Shown in pieces: positions 9,529 through 19,990 of a stretch of 60,000 nt of DNA. The translations under genes were made by a program, and so were the position numbers. This stretch comes from Membranipora membranacea. Taxonomy: Eukaryota > Bryozoa > Gymnolaemata > Cheilostomatida > Membraniporidae. The notes under the pieces were generated by a model that worked only from the letters and a program-made list of their open reading frames with translations, was not told where the DNA came from and made no database searches. The stretch's first letter is position 1. Each line of letters starts with the position of its first letter. Location of the stretch: NCBI GenBank assembly GCA_914767715.1, contig OU612075.1, positions 15,812,001 through 15,872,000 of the forward strand, in the 5' to 3' direction.

Positions 9529-12112
9529 TTTTTTTCAGATAAGCTTAAAAAACTGCAATTAAGAACCAATATACACCTGATCACCTGTGCGACGAAAATT
9601 TTAACAGTAGCCACATCACATCAGTGACATTCAAAGAACGAGGAAAGGCCATGGAAGAAGGGAAGAAAATTTAGTATCAAAACCTATTGACAAATTTCCC
9701 TAGGCAACACAAATTCAGTAAGTTGATCGCATCACCTTTCAAAGACGATAGTAGTTCCTGATGTAAAAATCCTTGTCATGACTATCATTTGCGATCAGTT
9801 TTCTTTTAAATATGAAAAACTTCGATTAGAAATTGTCCATAAAACATGAAGAGCGTACTGTGCTATATTGAGATGATCGTCATTAACACCCTTTGGTATA
9901 TTTTGGTTGTTTCAGCCCATCACAATGAAGATGGAGCTCTGTTTCAACAAGTTTTAACGACAATCAAGCCGAGATCAGGGCAATTATGAATTAACATTTT
10001 GCAGTTCTCGGTATGTTATGCACAAGTACAATGACAACCTCAAGATGCTGATGCTGATAACACAGACGGCAGCCGATATGACAAGGTGAGTTTTGTTTTT
10101 CTCTTAACAACTTGGGATCTGACCGGTAAAGGCCGTTGCAGTTGAGCCAGTTTGTTTCTTAGGCTATACGTTATAACAAATTCTATACTGTTGAATGAGT
10201 TGCAAACATGTATATAAAATTCAGTCATTATGGTCTGTAAATTGATTAACTGGCCATACAAAAACGCTGATTATGAAGGATTGATAGAAAAGCTTAATCT
10301 AACAATACTCTAGCATTGAAGTTGAATTTTAGTAAGCATTTTTATATATGCTCTTGTAATTTATGATGCCATAAACTGCTAAATAAAACATTTAAATTTC
10401 TGTGGCATTTTGTATTGGGGCAACTCGAATCAGACACTAAAATCAATCCCTCAATTCACCAGTATTATTGTGTACATCCTACAATAAGTTTATTATAAGA
10501 GCTATGCATACATTGGTCAGAATTTCTGTTGGTGTCCGGTCCTCTGATCTTGTGGTAGTCCCTAGTTCAAACGTTAATTTAAATTTCAAGTAATGACCAT
10601 TTTTTTGCTAATAAAAAAGAGACAATGTTGTGATCAGATCAAAAAAACTGATGCAACTAGCTGAAAACTCCTGACAACTCTGTCTGCTCTCCGCCATTAT
10701 TTTACAACACTCTATGAATGTAGGAATTTTGTTGCCAGTATTATTTCCATAAATTTTCACTGAGCTCTTATGCTTCTCACACAACAATAACTTTTTTCTC
10801 ACTAAATTTATTACAAGAACCTCCCAACAAGACCGTGATTGTCCCAATTCAGGTCTTGTGCGATAAAACCATACTACTAATGCTTTTATAGCTGCCTTGA
10901 AAATGTTGTTGTTTTTGGCATCATCCTCATAAAATGGTGATTTATTTAAAGTCATGATCCTGATGCCACAAGCTTGTTGATCCAAAGCACTGTTATTTTT
11001 TAGAATATGAATTAAAATATGAACACATGACTGGTCACTGTGATTATTCTCAAGCTAAGGTAGACTATCATATATGTCTGCAGCTTTCTAACCAAAAAGT
11101 TTTTTTTTACTTTCAGCACAATATCAGTAAGTAAGTGCATCATGCTGTTAACTGCTGGATAGTTGGTATCAGCTTCCATCTTACCTACTCGCTGATTGTT
11201 ATGTGACGGTAAGCCTATATCAATTAGTCTGCTTAAACCAAACCCTCAAACAACTTTTGAGACAAATCAATGCTTGTTTAAAGCTCCCTGCTATTACTGT
11301 AAAAGGTTTCAGCTTTATAATTTAACCATTGAATCCCATATCTGGAATAGCATCATAAGCTTCCCTTTGCCAAACAATGGGCTTGCAAAAATAGCCAGAC
11401 TCTAGTAACATTCTATACAAGCCCGAAATCATTGACGCTGAAAGCATTTTGTTTCTGTTCGCAGTTTTGTAAACAATGCAATTTCCCAGCTTATATTATT
11501 CATGCTAGTAGGGACAGCCAATCAGTTTGATGTCAGATGATCTGTGTTGAGCTTTTTAGCAATATGATGTTATGATACTAATTCTGTTCCATAAGAAGAA
11601 TTTAATTCAGTGAATTTAACCTATTTGGCTTTATCCGTCTTGAATAATATGCCACATTTTGTGGCCATAAGCACCAACTTTTGGAACATTCAAGTCAACT
11701 GTGGAGATGATATTAGTAACAGGTGGCTTAAATGTATATATGACAGATAGCCTGGGCAGGCTGTCGGGGGGGGGGGGGGGCTGTCAGGCTGTTGACAGCC
11801 TGCCCAGGCTATATGACAGATGTGTAGCCTTATAATGACAACTTGAAGCAACTTGATAGAGTTACCCCACACAATACTTATATTTTATTATGTAAGTAAA
11901 GTAATTGTATGGGGTAGCTTTGCACACAAAGCTTCAGCTCTACAGACCCTAGATATAATAATTTGCTCAGTGCCCAGTTTGATTGCCTAGACAAACGAAT
12001 ATTTTCATCTTTAATTATTAAGGATTCCTGTCACTTGAATGTTATAGATCAGGTCAATCTGGTCGTCAGCAGTCATCGACAAATATCAAATGAAAAATTT
12101 ACAATTTCCCTT
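9529..12112 (+). repeat. Tandem 2.5-kb unit, copy B (decayed gene-derived)
   Basis: Second copy, close to 2.58 kb. The stretch 11929-12117 matches 9354-9538 at high identity. It keeps an acceptor-like TGTTTCAG near 9917 and an intact donor TATGACAAG|GTGAGT near 10086, with the exon-like peptide ADNTDGSRYDK between. The membrane-like block recurs at about 11140-11210 (AVNCWIVGISFHLTYSLIVM) and the GDDISNRW block at about 11702. The copy is interrupted by a 62-bp palindromic insertion (separate entry). Stops between blocks again suggest a pseudogene; function unknown. Confidence 0.55.
11749..11810. mobile_element. 62-bp palindromic insertion with G15 core and 11-bp target duplication
   Basis: The ends are AGCCTGGGCAGGCTGTC (11749-11765) and its exact complement (11794-11810), a perfect 17-bp inverted repeat. 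A run of 15 G (11766-11780) and a short segment lie between. ATATGACAGAT flanks both sides (11738-11748 and 11811-11821). Copies A and D of the surrounding unit carry the site once, without the insert, so this is an insertion and not a deletion scar. No known element family comes to mind. Confidence 0.75.
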
Positions 12113-13022
12113 TTATTTTCAGATAAGCTTGAAAACTGTACCTGCCCTCCTGGGAGACAACGGCAGTAACAGCATCACATCAGTGACACTCGACCAGGAC
12201 CCCAATAAAAGTAGGGAGTAGTAAGGAAGGTATTATGAAGAAGATTTAATATCAAAACCTACACACGGCTATTTTCCCAAGGCAACTCGATTTCAGTAAG
12301 TTGAACCCTGAGTCTTCCAAATACGATATTGGTTTTCGAAAAAATACGATTGATTGATTTTCTTAAGTGAGTAAAGTACGATAGAAATTAAGGGTGGTTC
12401 AAGTACATTGATATATTGTTGAGGGTATGTTTATCATACATTTTGTTACTCTTTAGATATGTTTTGATACAGTCCATAATGATGAGATTGAGTTGTGATG
12501 AGCTCTGAACCAACAGGTGCCTTCAGGGTTTTAAACAAATTCCAAACAGAAAATAGGGCAATAAAGTCTATATACAGACCTCACAGTTTTAACTAAGAAT
12601 ACTGGTATACCATGCACAGGAACAGTCAACGCCTCAAGATGCTTATGTTTATAACACCAATATGACATAATGAGAGTTGAGTTCTTCTCTCAACAACTTG
12701 TGATCTGACTTTTAAAAATTGTTGCGGTTGAGTCATTTTTATGTTAAATGTTATAGGAAAATTCTACTCCGCTAATGAATTGCAAACTTGTTTCAAAAAT
12801 CCATATATTTCATCCTTGTTTCAGTTTCGGATTCAGTGAAGTTAATTTACACATTCAGCAAAATGAGAATAATAAAATAGAATGGTTACATTACTTTAAA
12901 AAATGCACTCGGAAAAAGCGAAACATGGATAAAGTTTATAAACATAAAATTGCAAAGGTTGTATGTCAAAATAAGGCATCATGGTTGGAAAAAATGATTT
13001 TGTACCAAATTGAGTCTTGCAG
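12113..13022 (+). repeat. Tandem 2.5-kb unit, copy C (3'-truncated)
   Basis: Third copy, starting at the shared TTTTCAGATAAGCTT block. Homology is clear at 12120-12180 (GGCAGTAACAGCATCACATC), at 12290-12310 (TTTCAGTAAGTTGAACC) and at 12690-12730 (CAACTTGTGATCTGAC). It becomes weak by 12.8 kb and then gives way to a LINE tail. The membrane-like and GDDISNRW blocks are absent, so the copy is truncated. Confidence 0.5.
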
Positions 13023-13059
13023 ATCTAAGTTCAGAAAATAGCATTTTCTGAACTTAGAT
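13023..13059. repeat. Perfect palindrome, 17-bp arms, 3-nt spacer
   Basis: ATCTAAGTTCAGAAAAT, then AGC, then its exact complement. It sits at the junction between copy C and the LINE tail. Confidence 0.85.
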
Positions 13060-13069
13060 TTTGTATCAA

Positions 13070-13690
13070 TTTTCATGATAAAATTGGTTGCTTTCCTGAG
13101 TGCTCCGTTATAAAATATAGGCATAAGAATTCTCAATAAAAAATGACTGAGAATAACTATAAAATGAAATGAAATGTATTTTGGCACACAGTATCTACCA
13201 GATGGCAATTGTTCGAAGTCTATGATAGTGTCTAGTCCACAGCATTTCATACGCAAACATTTGGTTTTGAAGGCTTTGTTGTATACTTCGCTGATGTCTG
13301 GTGTTGGCTTAGACGAAATGCTACAGTGATGGTGTGGTTGTACTGTTTCATGTCATGTTGATTTAAGTGTCCGTAGATTATGGATAGATGGTAAGATAAG
13401 GACACTTTCTATAAATGTGGTGTAAGCTAGCTGAATTGTTGTTGCGATGACATTGAGGTAGGCTAATTGTTTCACGATGAATAATCTTTTGTTAGACTTC
13501 TCCACTAGCTTCAATTTATGGTATTAAATGAGAGTTTTCTTTCCAGTGTTGTTCCGAGGTACTTGTACTCGTTAACTCTCTCTATGTCTACGTCATGGAT
13601 AGTAAGTTGTATGAGATCAGGGTGATCTCGTTTATTACAGAAACTAGTTCTTTTGTATTTGATGAGTTGATTTCATATTACTCAACTAAA
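13070..13690 (-). pseudogene. LINE ORF2 C-terminal fragment (decayed)
   Basis: Minus-strand translation with frame breaks gives typical non-LTR retrotransposon C-terminal signatures: a segment reading VNEYKYLGTTLERKLSF (the 'YLG' motif after the RT domain), then KRLFIVKQLAYLNV, then near the end FEQLPSGRYCVPK, which resembles the LPSGRRYR tail common in LINE ORF2 proteins. The sequence is broken by frameshifts and stops and lacks the catalytic RT region. Endonuclease-type LINE is established from the family; the exact clade is not assignable by eye. Its downstream end meets the palindrome at 13023. Confidence 0.6.
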
Positions 13691-13706
13691 AAGTGGGTAC
13701 TCTGGA

Positions 13707-13925
13707 TCATTTGCTATTTTTATTAAAATGTCTCTTGCTCAGATAGAAAATCAATTCAGATAAGGTTTGAAAACAAAAAAGTATCAGCCTTTCTTCATAG
13801 CTATGGGCTGGAAAAACAGTTCTTGTAGCAGCCCTTTTAATTCTTTCTAAAGAAGATTTATCACCATCTAGCAAAAGTGAAAACCAAACTGCAATGCATA
13901 AGTTAAAATTGATCATAACTGTTTG
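13707..13925 (-). pseudogene. LINE ORF2 C-terminal fragment, second family
   Basis: The minus-strand peptide contains VWFSLLLDGDKSSLERIKRA and then AHSYEERL. This matches in layout the C-terminal region of the larger LINE at 37.8-40.7 kb (PVWFQFISEADKQKLEKVQR there). It differs from the neighbouring 13070-13690 tail, so the two come from different LINE families. It is truncated at both ends and may be the missing 3' end of the fragment at 15300-16440, separated by about 1.4 kb, although the two overlap by about ten residues of the same protein region. Confidence 0.6.
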
Positions 13926-14333
13926 CCAAGTAAAAATTCTTCAACCTATTTTAATTCATTCAATACTTTCAGTTGACACATCGAAAACTACATCGAATAT
14001 ATGTAGTGTTGAAACATGGGTCTAAATTGGAGTTATGCTTTCGCTGTTCTATTATTCAAGTGTAAAAGATGGGATTATTATTTTAGGTATCTGCCAAGTC
14101 AACAACCCACTGTCAAATCTGTGGCAAGCAAAATTATCAATACATGTAAAAGTGTTGTATGAAGTAGGCCATGACTGAAGTTGTAGCAGTTACTGATACT
14201 GTATTGATAACAATGGCTGATCTAAATAATGCATAAATATCATGGAATATATTACATATAGCCAGTCCAGATAACTCTTTGGGTGATTGAAACCTCGAAG
14301 CATCAAATACGTGTAAAATTAAAAAGTTTGATC

Positions 14334-14760
14334 CTAACAATGGCTGTACACAAATTTCAGATAAAGAAGAAAAGAATGCATATCGATTGAAGGATTTAAA
14401 AGCACAATTGTATTCTCAATTGAAGGAGCAAAAAATTTCCCAGCCTGCTGGACAGCTTTGTACTTCTGCGTAAAATCTGCCAATGGTACATAATACAATC
14501 TATCGGACAGTTGTCGGTATAAACATCCTGCTGTTGCCTGACTAGAATCTAAATCTCTCTCTTCAGTCTTCATACCGCTTGCACTCAAAAATCAGTCTCC
14601 TTGTTCACTAATATGATGTTTTGCGCTTTATAGTGTTTCCCATCTGAGGTTGCAATCGATTCCCCTGCTTTGACTTTTTCCTTCCATTCAGTCACTCCTC
14701 CGCTAACGCTGTCCAGAGAGGTTGATGGTTGGTCTGCTGGGAACTTATCAGATCAGATTA
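14334..14760 (-). pseudogene. Unrecognised coding remnant between LINE fragments
   Basis: Two protein-like minus-strand frames abut. About 14590-14755 reads PSTSLDSVSGGVTEWKEKVK and later DGKHYKAQNIILVNKETDF before a stop. A shifted frame at 14334-14588 contains GCLYRQLSDRLYYVPLADF and KYKAVQQAGKFFAPSIENT. The composition looks coding (charged, not repetitive), but a stop and frame change separate the halves and there are no clear splice sites. It lies between two LINE fragments of matching type and could be inserted DNA or an older gene relic. I do not recognise the family. Confidence 0.35.
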
Positions 14761-15299
14761 CAGATCAGTGTCAGCATAATTATGTATATAAAATTAAATT
14801 AAAATTCAAGCATGAAGGACAGTTGACTTTTTAGATTTACTGCAAAATCGAAGTGGGCATGGTTTTACGATCTCCAATGACACAACCATAGGTCTGCTGA
14901 CTGACCACACTGATCAAGTGATATACTAATTGGTATTGGTAATGGTTTTTTTTCACTTTTCTATCAAACCAAGGTTCGATAACATTGAGATGCCGTGCTC
15001 GTTTTACTCAATATAAATGTTGTCATTATTAAAAAATCTCATATAAAACTGAAAACAGTTTTTGGAGCGTTCCTGGGTTTGGGAAAATTCTGGAAGGTAT
15101 ATAGTGCATACATTATTAGCAGCGGAAGATCTCTTGAAATTATTAAAACTAATGCGACTAAAAGTGGATGAGAGTGGCTATTAGAAAAGCTGCTGGAAAA
15201 TATGAAATCATTGAGTGGCGAAATAGAATGGAAAGCTAACCTATCAATGTAACTCACATGGGAGGGGGGGTTGAATTTTCTCTAGGTTTTCTTTTGATG

Positions 15300-16440
15300 T
15301 CAAGGATAAAAGGTCATGCCAAGCAGGGCCCCATACAATGAAATGGATTTTATGTTAAATATATAAAACGTGTTGAGGCTGTCACTGTTGAGTCCAAAAG
15401 ATTTCAGTCGTCTCATTAACAATAATCGGCTATTACACTTAGAAATTAAATATTCAATATGGCTACTAAAATTCAACTTATAATCAATTATAATATCTAA
15501 CAACTTTGTTTGATCATGAAGTAAAAGAAATATCTCACTATTACAGGATGAGACAAGAGATTCTAAATGTTTATTAAAGATAAATGATTATCAATGTCAT
15601 ACCTAAATACTTGGCAATCTGAGATGGTGAATCACTGACTCAAATTCACAGGGTCGTTATACTCATTATGGTAATTCAGCAAAACATTTATTATACCAGT
15701 ATTGTAAGCATTCAGTAGCATATTATTATCATCAGCCACCATTGTACCATAAAAAAGCTGCGGCAATAGAGTTGGTGCTATTCTCTCCACAACGTTTGTG
15801 AAATGTAGTATCATCTGCATACTTCACTAATCTAAAGTCCTCAACATTCAAGTTGTAACATTAAAAAGCCATAGCAGGTGCCCAAGCTTGGTGCCATGTG
15901 GTGCCCCAACGGAGATATCAATGTAATCAGAAAAGGTGCTATTTGATTTTACGAATTGTTTCCTATGTACTAGAAAATCAGCTAATAGATCCAGAAGATT
16001 TTCATTCGCACCATAAATTACATTTTACTAAGAGCGATACTTGGCTAAAGCCTATCAAGTGCTCTAGAAAAATCAACACCCCCTATAATTGTACTTGAGT
16101 ATTGTGAGCCAAATCTAAATCTGATTTTATCATCAATAAGCTGTAGAATAGCGTCTAATGTCCCAACAAAAAGCATACTGATTGCTACTAATGAGATGTT
16201 TCACACAAAACTTGATCTTGTCAACGATAACCTGTTCACAGACTTTGCCTAAAAGATGCAGCAAAGAAACTGTGATCCAATAACTGGGTCCAAAAACACC
16301 GATTGAGATCAACTGATAGAACAGCTTGTTTTTATTTTTCAACTCGTATGGCATTATGTTTTGAGGTAGCTCAAATTGATCAAGTAACCTAGTAAGTTGA
16401 GTCATGCCTTTTGTTGAACTTTGAAATGCACCGCACTCAA
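15300..16440 (-). pseudogene. LINE reverse-transcriptase fragment (decayed)
   Basis: Minus-strand translation, with several frameshifts, follows RT order from right to left. First comes the RT entry segment (ISLLHLLGKVCEQVIVDKIK then LISSNQYAF, ~16150-16300). Next is VGAPHGTKLG (the usual GxPQGSxLGP block, ~15890), then KYADDTTFHKR (the catalytic YADD box, ~15810). The distal region (SSHIEYLISKCNSRLLLMRR, ~15440) closes it. The order and motifs are diagnostic of non-LTR ORF2. Endonuclease and N-terminal parts are missing here. Resemblance in spacing and words (SKCNSRL, YADDTTF) to 37.8-40.7 kb suggests the same LINE family. Confidence 0.7.
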
Positions 16441-16689
16441 AATGAATCTTACAACAGCCAACCAGCTGCTTTGGTAGGTCACTTTGTTATTCATTCAACT
16501 ATTGGAGCCAAACACTGTAAAGTTCGAAAATCTTTACTTTTTTTGTGATAAATCAACAAGCCAGGCAGAAAATTTCAGGGGGTTCTCGACATATAAGTAA
16601 TACTATCATCTCCACATATCTGATTACTACTTATTCCCGATTTCGATCTTATCATATTGTGCAACCTTATAATTAGCTTCCTATGTGAC

Positions 16690-17345
16690 TGTATCTTTTT
16701 TTTTTATGGCAGCTGTCAAAGTCAGAAGCCTACAACACAGGGAGCGCTTTTTAACAGGCATATACCTGTGTGGCATTGTTGGTTCGATACCCAGTGGAAT
16801 GCTGCTTTTCTTTCTTTCTGCTCTTCTTTTTTTTATCGCAGCTGTCAAAGTTGGAAGCTTGCAAGAATTTTTTTTTAACCAGGCTGTGTCACTTTGTTGG
16901 TTCCATATCCAGCAGTATGCTGCTCTTCTTTTTTTATCGCAGCTGTCAAAGTTCAAAGCTTGCCACAATTTTTTACCATGCAGTGGTTTTTGACAGACGG
17001 GCATCTACCTGTGTTGCTTTGTTGTTTCGATTCTCAGAGTTTTGCTGCTCTTCTTTTTTATTTTATAGCAGATGTCAAATTCAGACCCTTACCACAACTT
17101 GTTTTATCAGGCAGCACTTTTTGGCAGGCATCTACCTATATTGCATTAACTATTTCATAACAAACTGCATATTTAGCAACGGGTTAGGTTCTCAGAGGGT
17201 TGTTGTACTTTTCTTGTACTCATACTCTGTAACTTTGTTGACTCAATTCTGAGTAGTTTGTTGTTCTTTTCTATAGCAGCTGTCATAGCCAGAAGCTTGC
17301 CACAACTTTGTTTCACCGGGCAGCACCTGTTATAGAAGACAGATA
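16690..17345 (+). repeat. Degenerate tandem repeat, ~100-130-bp units (about 5)
   Basis: The word GCAGCTGTCAAAG or a close variant recurs at 16709, 16838, 16939, 17068 and 17276. Each is preceded by a T-rich run (CTTCTTTTTTTATC) and followed by AGCTTGCCACAA and CATCTACCTGTG-like words. Units are diverged. The overlapping ORFs here are by-products of the T-rich composition and are not listed as genes. Confidence 0.65.
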
Positions 17346-17570
17346 CCTGTGCATAATGTTTCAATTACTTTTTCTAAACAAACCCATTTGCCTCCTGTAG
17401 TTTCAATTTTCGGAAAGTTTGACTGGCCTCTACCTGTACTGAAACCTTTAATAGTCCCTGCTAGATTCTACTCATAGCTTTTCATCATGTCTCTGTGAAT
17501 GCCTTAGTTTTTGAAACAACCATAGCTCCCATTCTCACAGCATTGCAGTGAACCTCGCAGGCAGTGTGCC

Positions 17571-18262
17571 ATGTCTTCGCATAATAAGCAGGGGCTGCGG
17601 CATCAATCACCCTATGCCAGTAGAAATTACTATCAGCACCAGGCAGCTAGGCAGATTCTCTATCCTGACCCTACCAATGCTGGCAATTCGGATGCTTATG
17701 CCAATCCACTACCACATCAAGACCCTCGCCCACCATCTCCTCAATCTGTTAACTTTGACGACCTGGTTCTCCTTTACAAAATGCTGCTTACAATGATGAT
17801 GGATGAAGACATGATATGACATTGAACAATTCCACCATGATCCTCAGTTTCTCCAACTTCGGCGAAAGTTCTCACACAAAATCAGTGGTATCAGTCAACT
17901 TTTTCGCCAATATTGTAGCGAAAGATCTTTTCTGAAAGCTGTGCAGGGGGATAACGTTTCTGACAAAAACAAAAATTGACCAGGTCCTACTCTCCTTGAG
18001 CTTTATGGACTATCTGAACAGACGCCAGGTCAATCCAAACATGTCACTGATGCGTCTGTCTCGTGGCGGTCGATTCGCGTTCTGTGGCCATGTTCTCAAT
18101 GATCCACAAGACATTAATACATTTATTACCAATGTGCCCAGAAGAGTTGACCAAATTATAATCAAGACTTGTCCTCTGCATATTTTACTGTACATAGACA
18201 CCGTGCATTATCACGATATCATAATCTTTGCGCCCTGCCCTGATCACAATATTAGTCAGTGA
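17571..18262 (+). pseudogene. Unrecognised coding remnant 1 (frame-broken)
   Basis: A plus-strand frame from 17571 gives an 82-residue peptide rich in Q, H, P and Y (starts MSSHNKQGLRHQSPYASR) with an acidic end, MMMDEDMI, and a stop. Coding-like sequence then continues in other frames to about 17980 (charged, KFSHKISGISQLF) and at 17996-18262 (MSFMDYLNRRQVNPNMSLMR followed by GRFAFCGHVLNDP). Local GC is higher than in the surrounding AT-rich DNA. The breaks argue for a pseudogene or gene relic. It lies about 0.9 kb before remnant 2 and 2 kb before copy D of the tandem unit. I do not recognise the protein; a mobile-element or viral-type origin is possible but unproven. Confidence 0.35.
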
Positions 18263-19142
18263 AGTGGTCATGCACTTTTCGAACAGCATTCCTGATCTCG
18301 TCGAATCGTCTATCATAATCATTGGATGATTTTCTCTTTTCCAGTGCGCTGATTCGGTTTGTCAGAAGTTCGGTTCGTTTTGTCACGAAGTTTTAGACAT
18401 TTTGGGCATTTCGAGTGAAGATATATATCCTCACCCATTTCATAATTTCTTCCAACAGAGAAGATATCACTTCGGATTTGGTCATGGCTGACCCAGAAAA
18501 GGAAAAACCACTAGGGAAGCCCAAAAAAAACGAAAATAACTTTGTGGCAGCTGGATATTAACAGCACAGACTCGCCAGTCCAAGACTGATGTAAAATTTT
18601 GTCAAAGATATGAATCAGAATCAACCAGTCATAATTATTACTAGGTTTATTGGTGATGTTTAAGGATACTTATTGGGAGCAATTACAGAGGCATCTCGCA
18701 TGTAGCGTGGTTGACATAAAGAGGAAATAGCCACTGCATTGTGGTAATCATAATAGACAATAGAATACGACATCACTTCCTGTCCTGCTGGTTTACTTCA
18801 TTCATATGCTATGATATGTTGATTGGCGAGTTGAAAAAAGACCAAAACCTGTTTGCGAAGGGACATACAGGAAACCTTACATGAAGATCATAGTTCTCTC
18901 CAAAACAAGATTCACAGGTTTTGTGCTCATATTCTCCTCAATATTTTGTTCGCTTTTTTCTTCACTTTGTCAGTTTTTCAGATTTCAGTTTTTCACTTTT
19001 TCATTTTTTCACTTTTACCACCATAGATTTATTGATGTTGAGGCCCATTCATGAAGCAATGGCGCAGTCACAATTGACTGTTGATTCATAATACTCTTAC
19101 CCTTACCCTTACCCCATATCTTAAGTTTGAGGACCTCCCGCA
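18263..19142. other. Non-coding stretch with a short T/C-rich run
   Basis: Mostly AT-rich. 18955-19018 is a short run of TTTTTCACTTT-like words. Nothing else could be supported. Confidence 0.35.
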
Positions 19143-19990
19143 ATGTTCGGCAAAATTGGGGAAGTCTGCACATCCATAGGCTCAAATAGTTGTCGTACTT
19201 CATGGATTCACTTATTGCCACAGAGCATTAAATTACACAATAGATGGAATCCTGCCATGCAACCTGATAATTACCCTGTGCATGATTGCATACCTGATTT
19301 AGACCATGAAGCTTTGGTCAATATCTACCAAAAACACACAAGATGTAAGGGTTAAACATGATGGCCAGCAGAAGCGCAGCTTTTTTTTTCAATTTACCAA
19401 TGATGCTCAAGGCTTCTGGGAAAATTCAGCAGTCACTGTCTGACATGTTGGCGTTCCAACCCTGCATTCCTGACAACAAAGGTTGGCATGTATATTACCA
19501 ATACATCCTGCTCGACATGACCATTCCTCTCTCCTCCCAGTCTTCAGCAATTTTCTTTCAGATGCAGAGGTCAAATACTGGTTTAGGCCAACTGAGAGGA
19601 GATAAAGCTATCCTCCAGATCCATCCTCGCTATCCTGATGACCCTAATGATCCATCACTCGCATTGCTGCATGTAATTCCTCATTCTTCACATATCTTTT
19701 CGACCATGGGCACATGTCACTGTTGGCTTTGGCTAGAGGAAGAGGTGCCAAATGAAAATCAGGTTTACCGACCCGTGACCCTTATAGTAGCCAGATCACC
19801 AACTCATCAATTCAGTACATGCAGATTTTTATGGCTTGCTCATACCCAACCAAATCAGCATCTCATTCAACCATCCCGCTCAGGCCTCATACAATCATAA
19901 AATGCAAATCCTCCCAACCCGCCTGTTGTTTTGCTTGGCACGGACTATGACCCTCAGAAGCTGAGCGCCGAGCAGAGGAGGGTGCTTTCA
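19143..19990 (+). pseudogene. Unrecognised coding remnant 2 (frame-broken), leading into copy D
   Basis: The main frame, 19358-19900 (180 residues), reads as a globular protein: GWHVYYQYILLDMTIPLSSQ, a GDKAILQIHPRYPDDPNDPS stretch, then FSTMGTCHCWLWLEEEVPNE. A preceding frame (about 19220-19355) gives NRWNPAMQPDNYPVHDCIPD. A following one (about 19910-19998) gives LLGTDYDPQKLSAEQRRVL and runs directly into the exon-like block that begins every copy of the tandem unit (FPDQLKNC here). Frame breaks near 19357 and 19900 suggest decay. I do not recognise the family. Its position makes it a candidate for the upstream half of the gene that the tandem units derive from. Confidence 0.4.

Noticed and set aside
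16681-17252. Overlapping 90-160-residue ORFs at 16.7-17.25 kb
   Set aside because: They arise from T-rich tandem repeats; the peptides are Phe/Leu/Ser-rich and several frames overlap.
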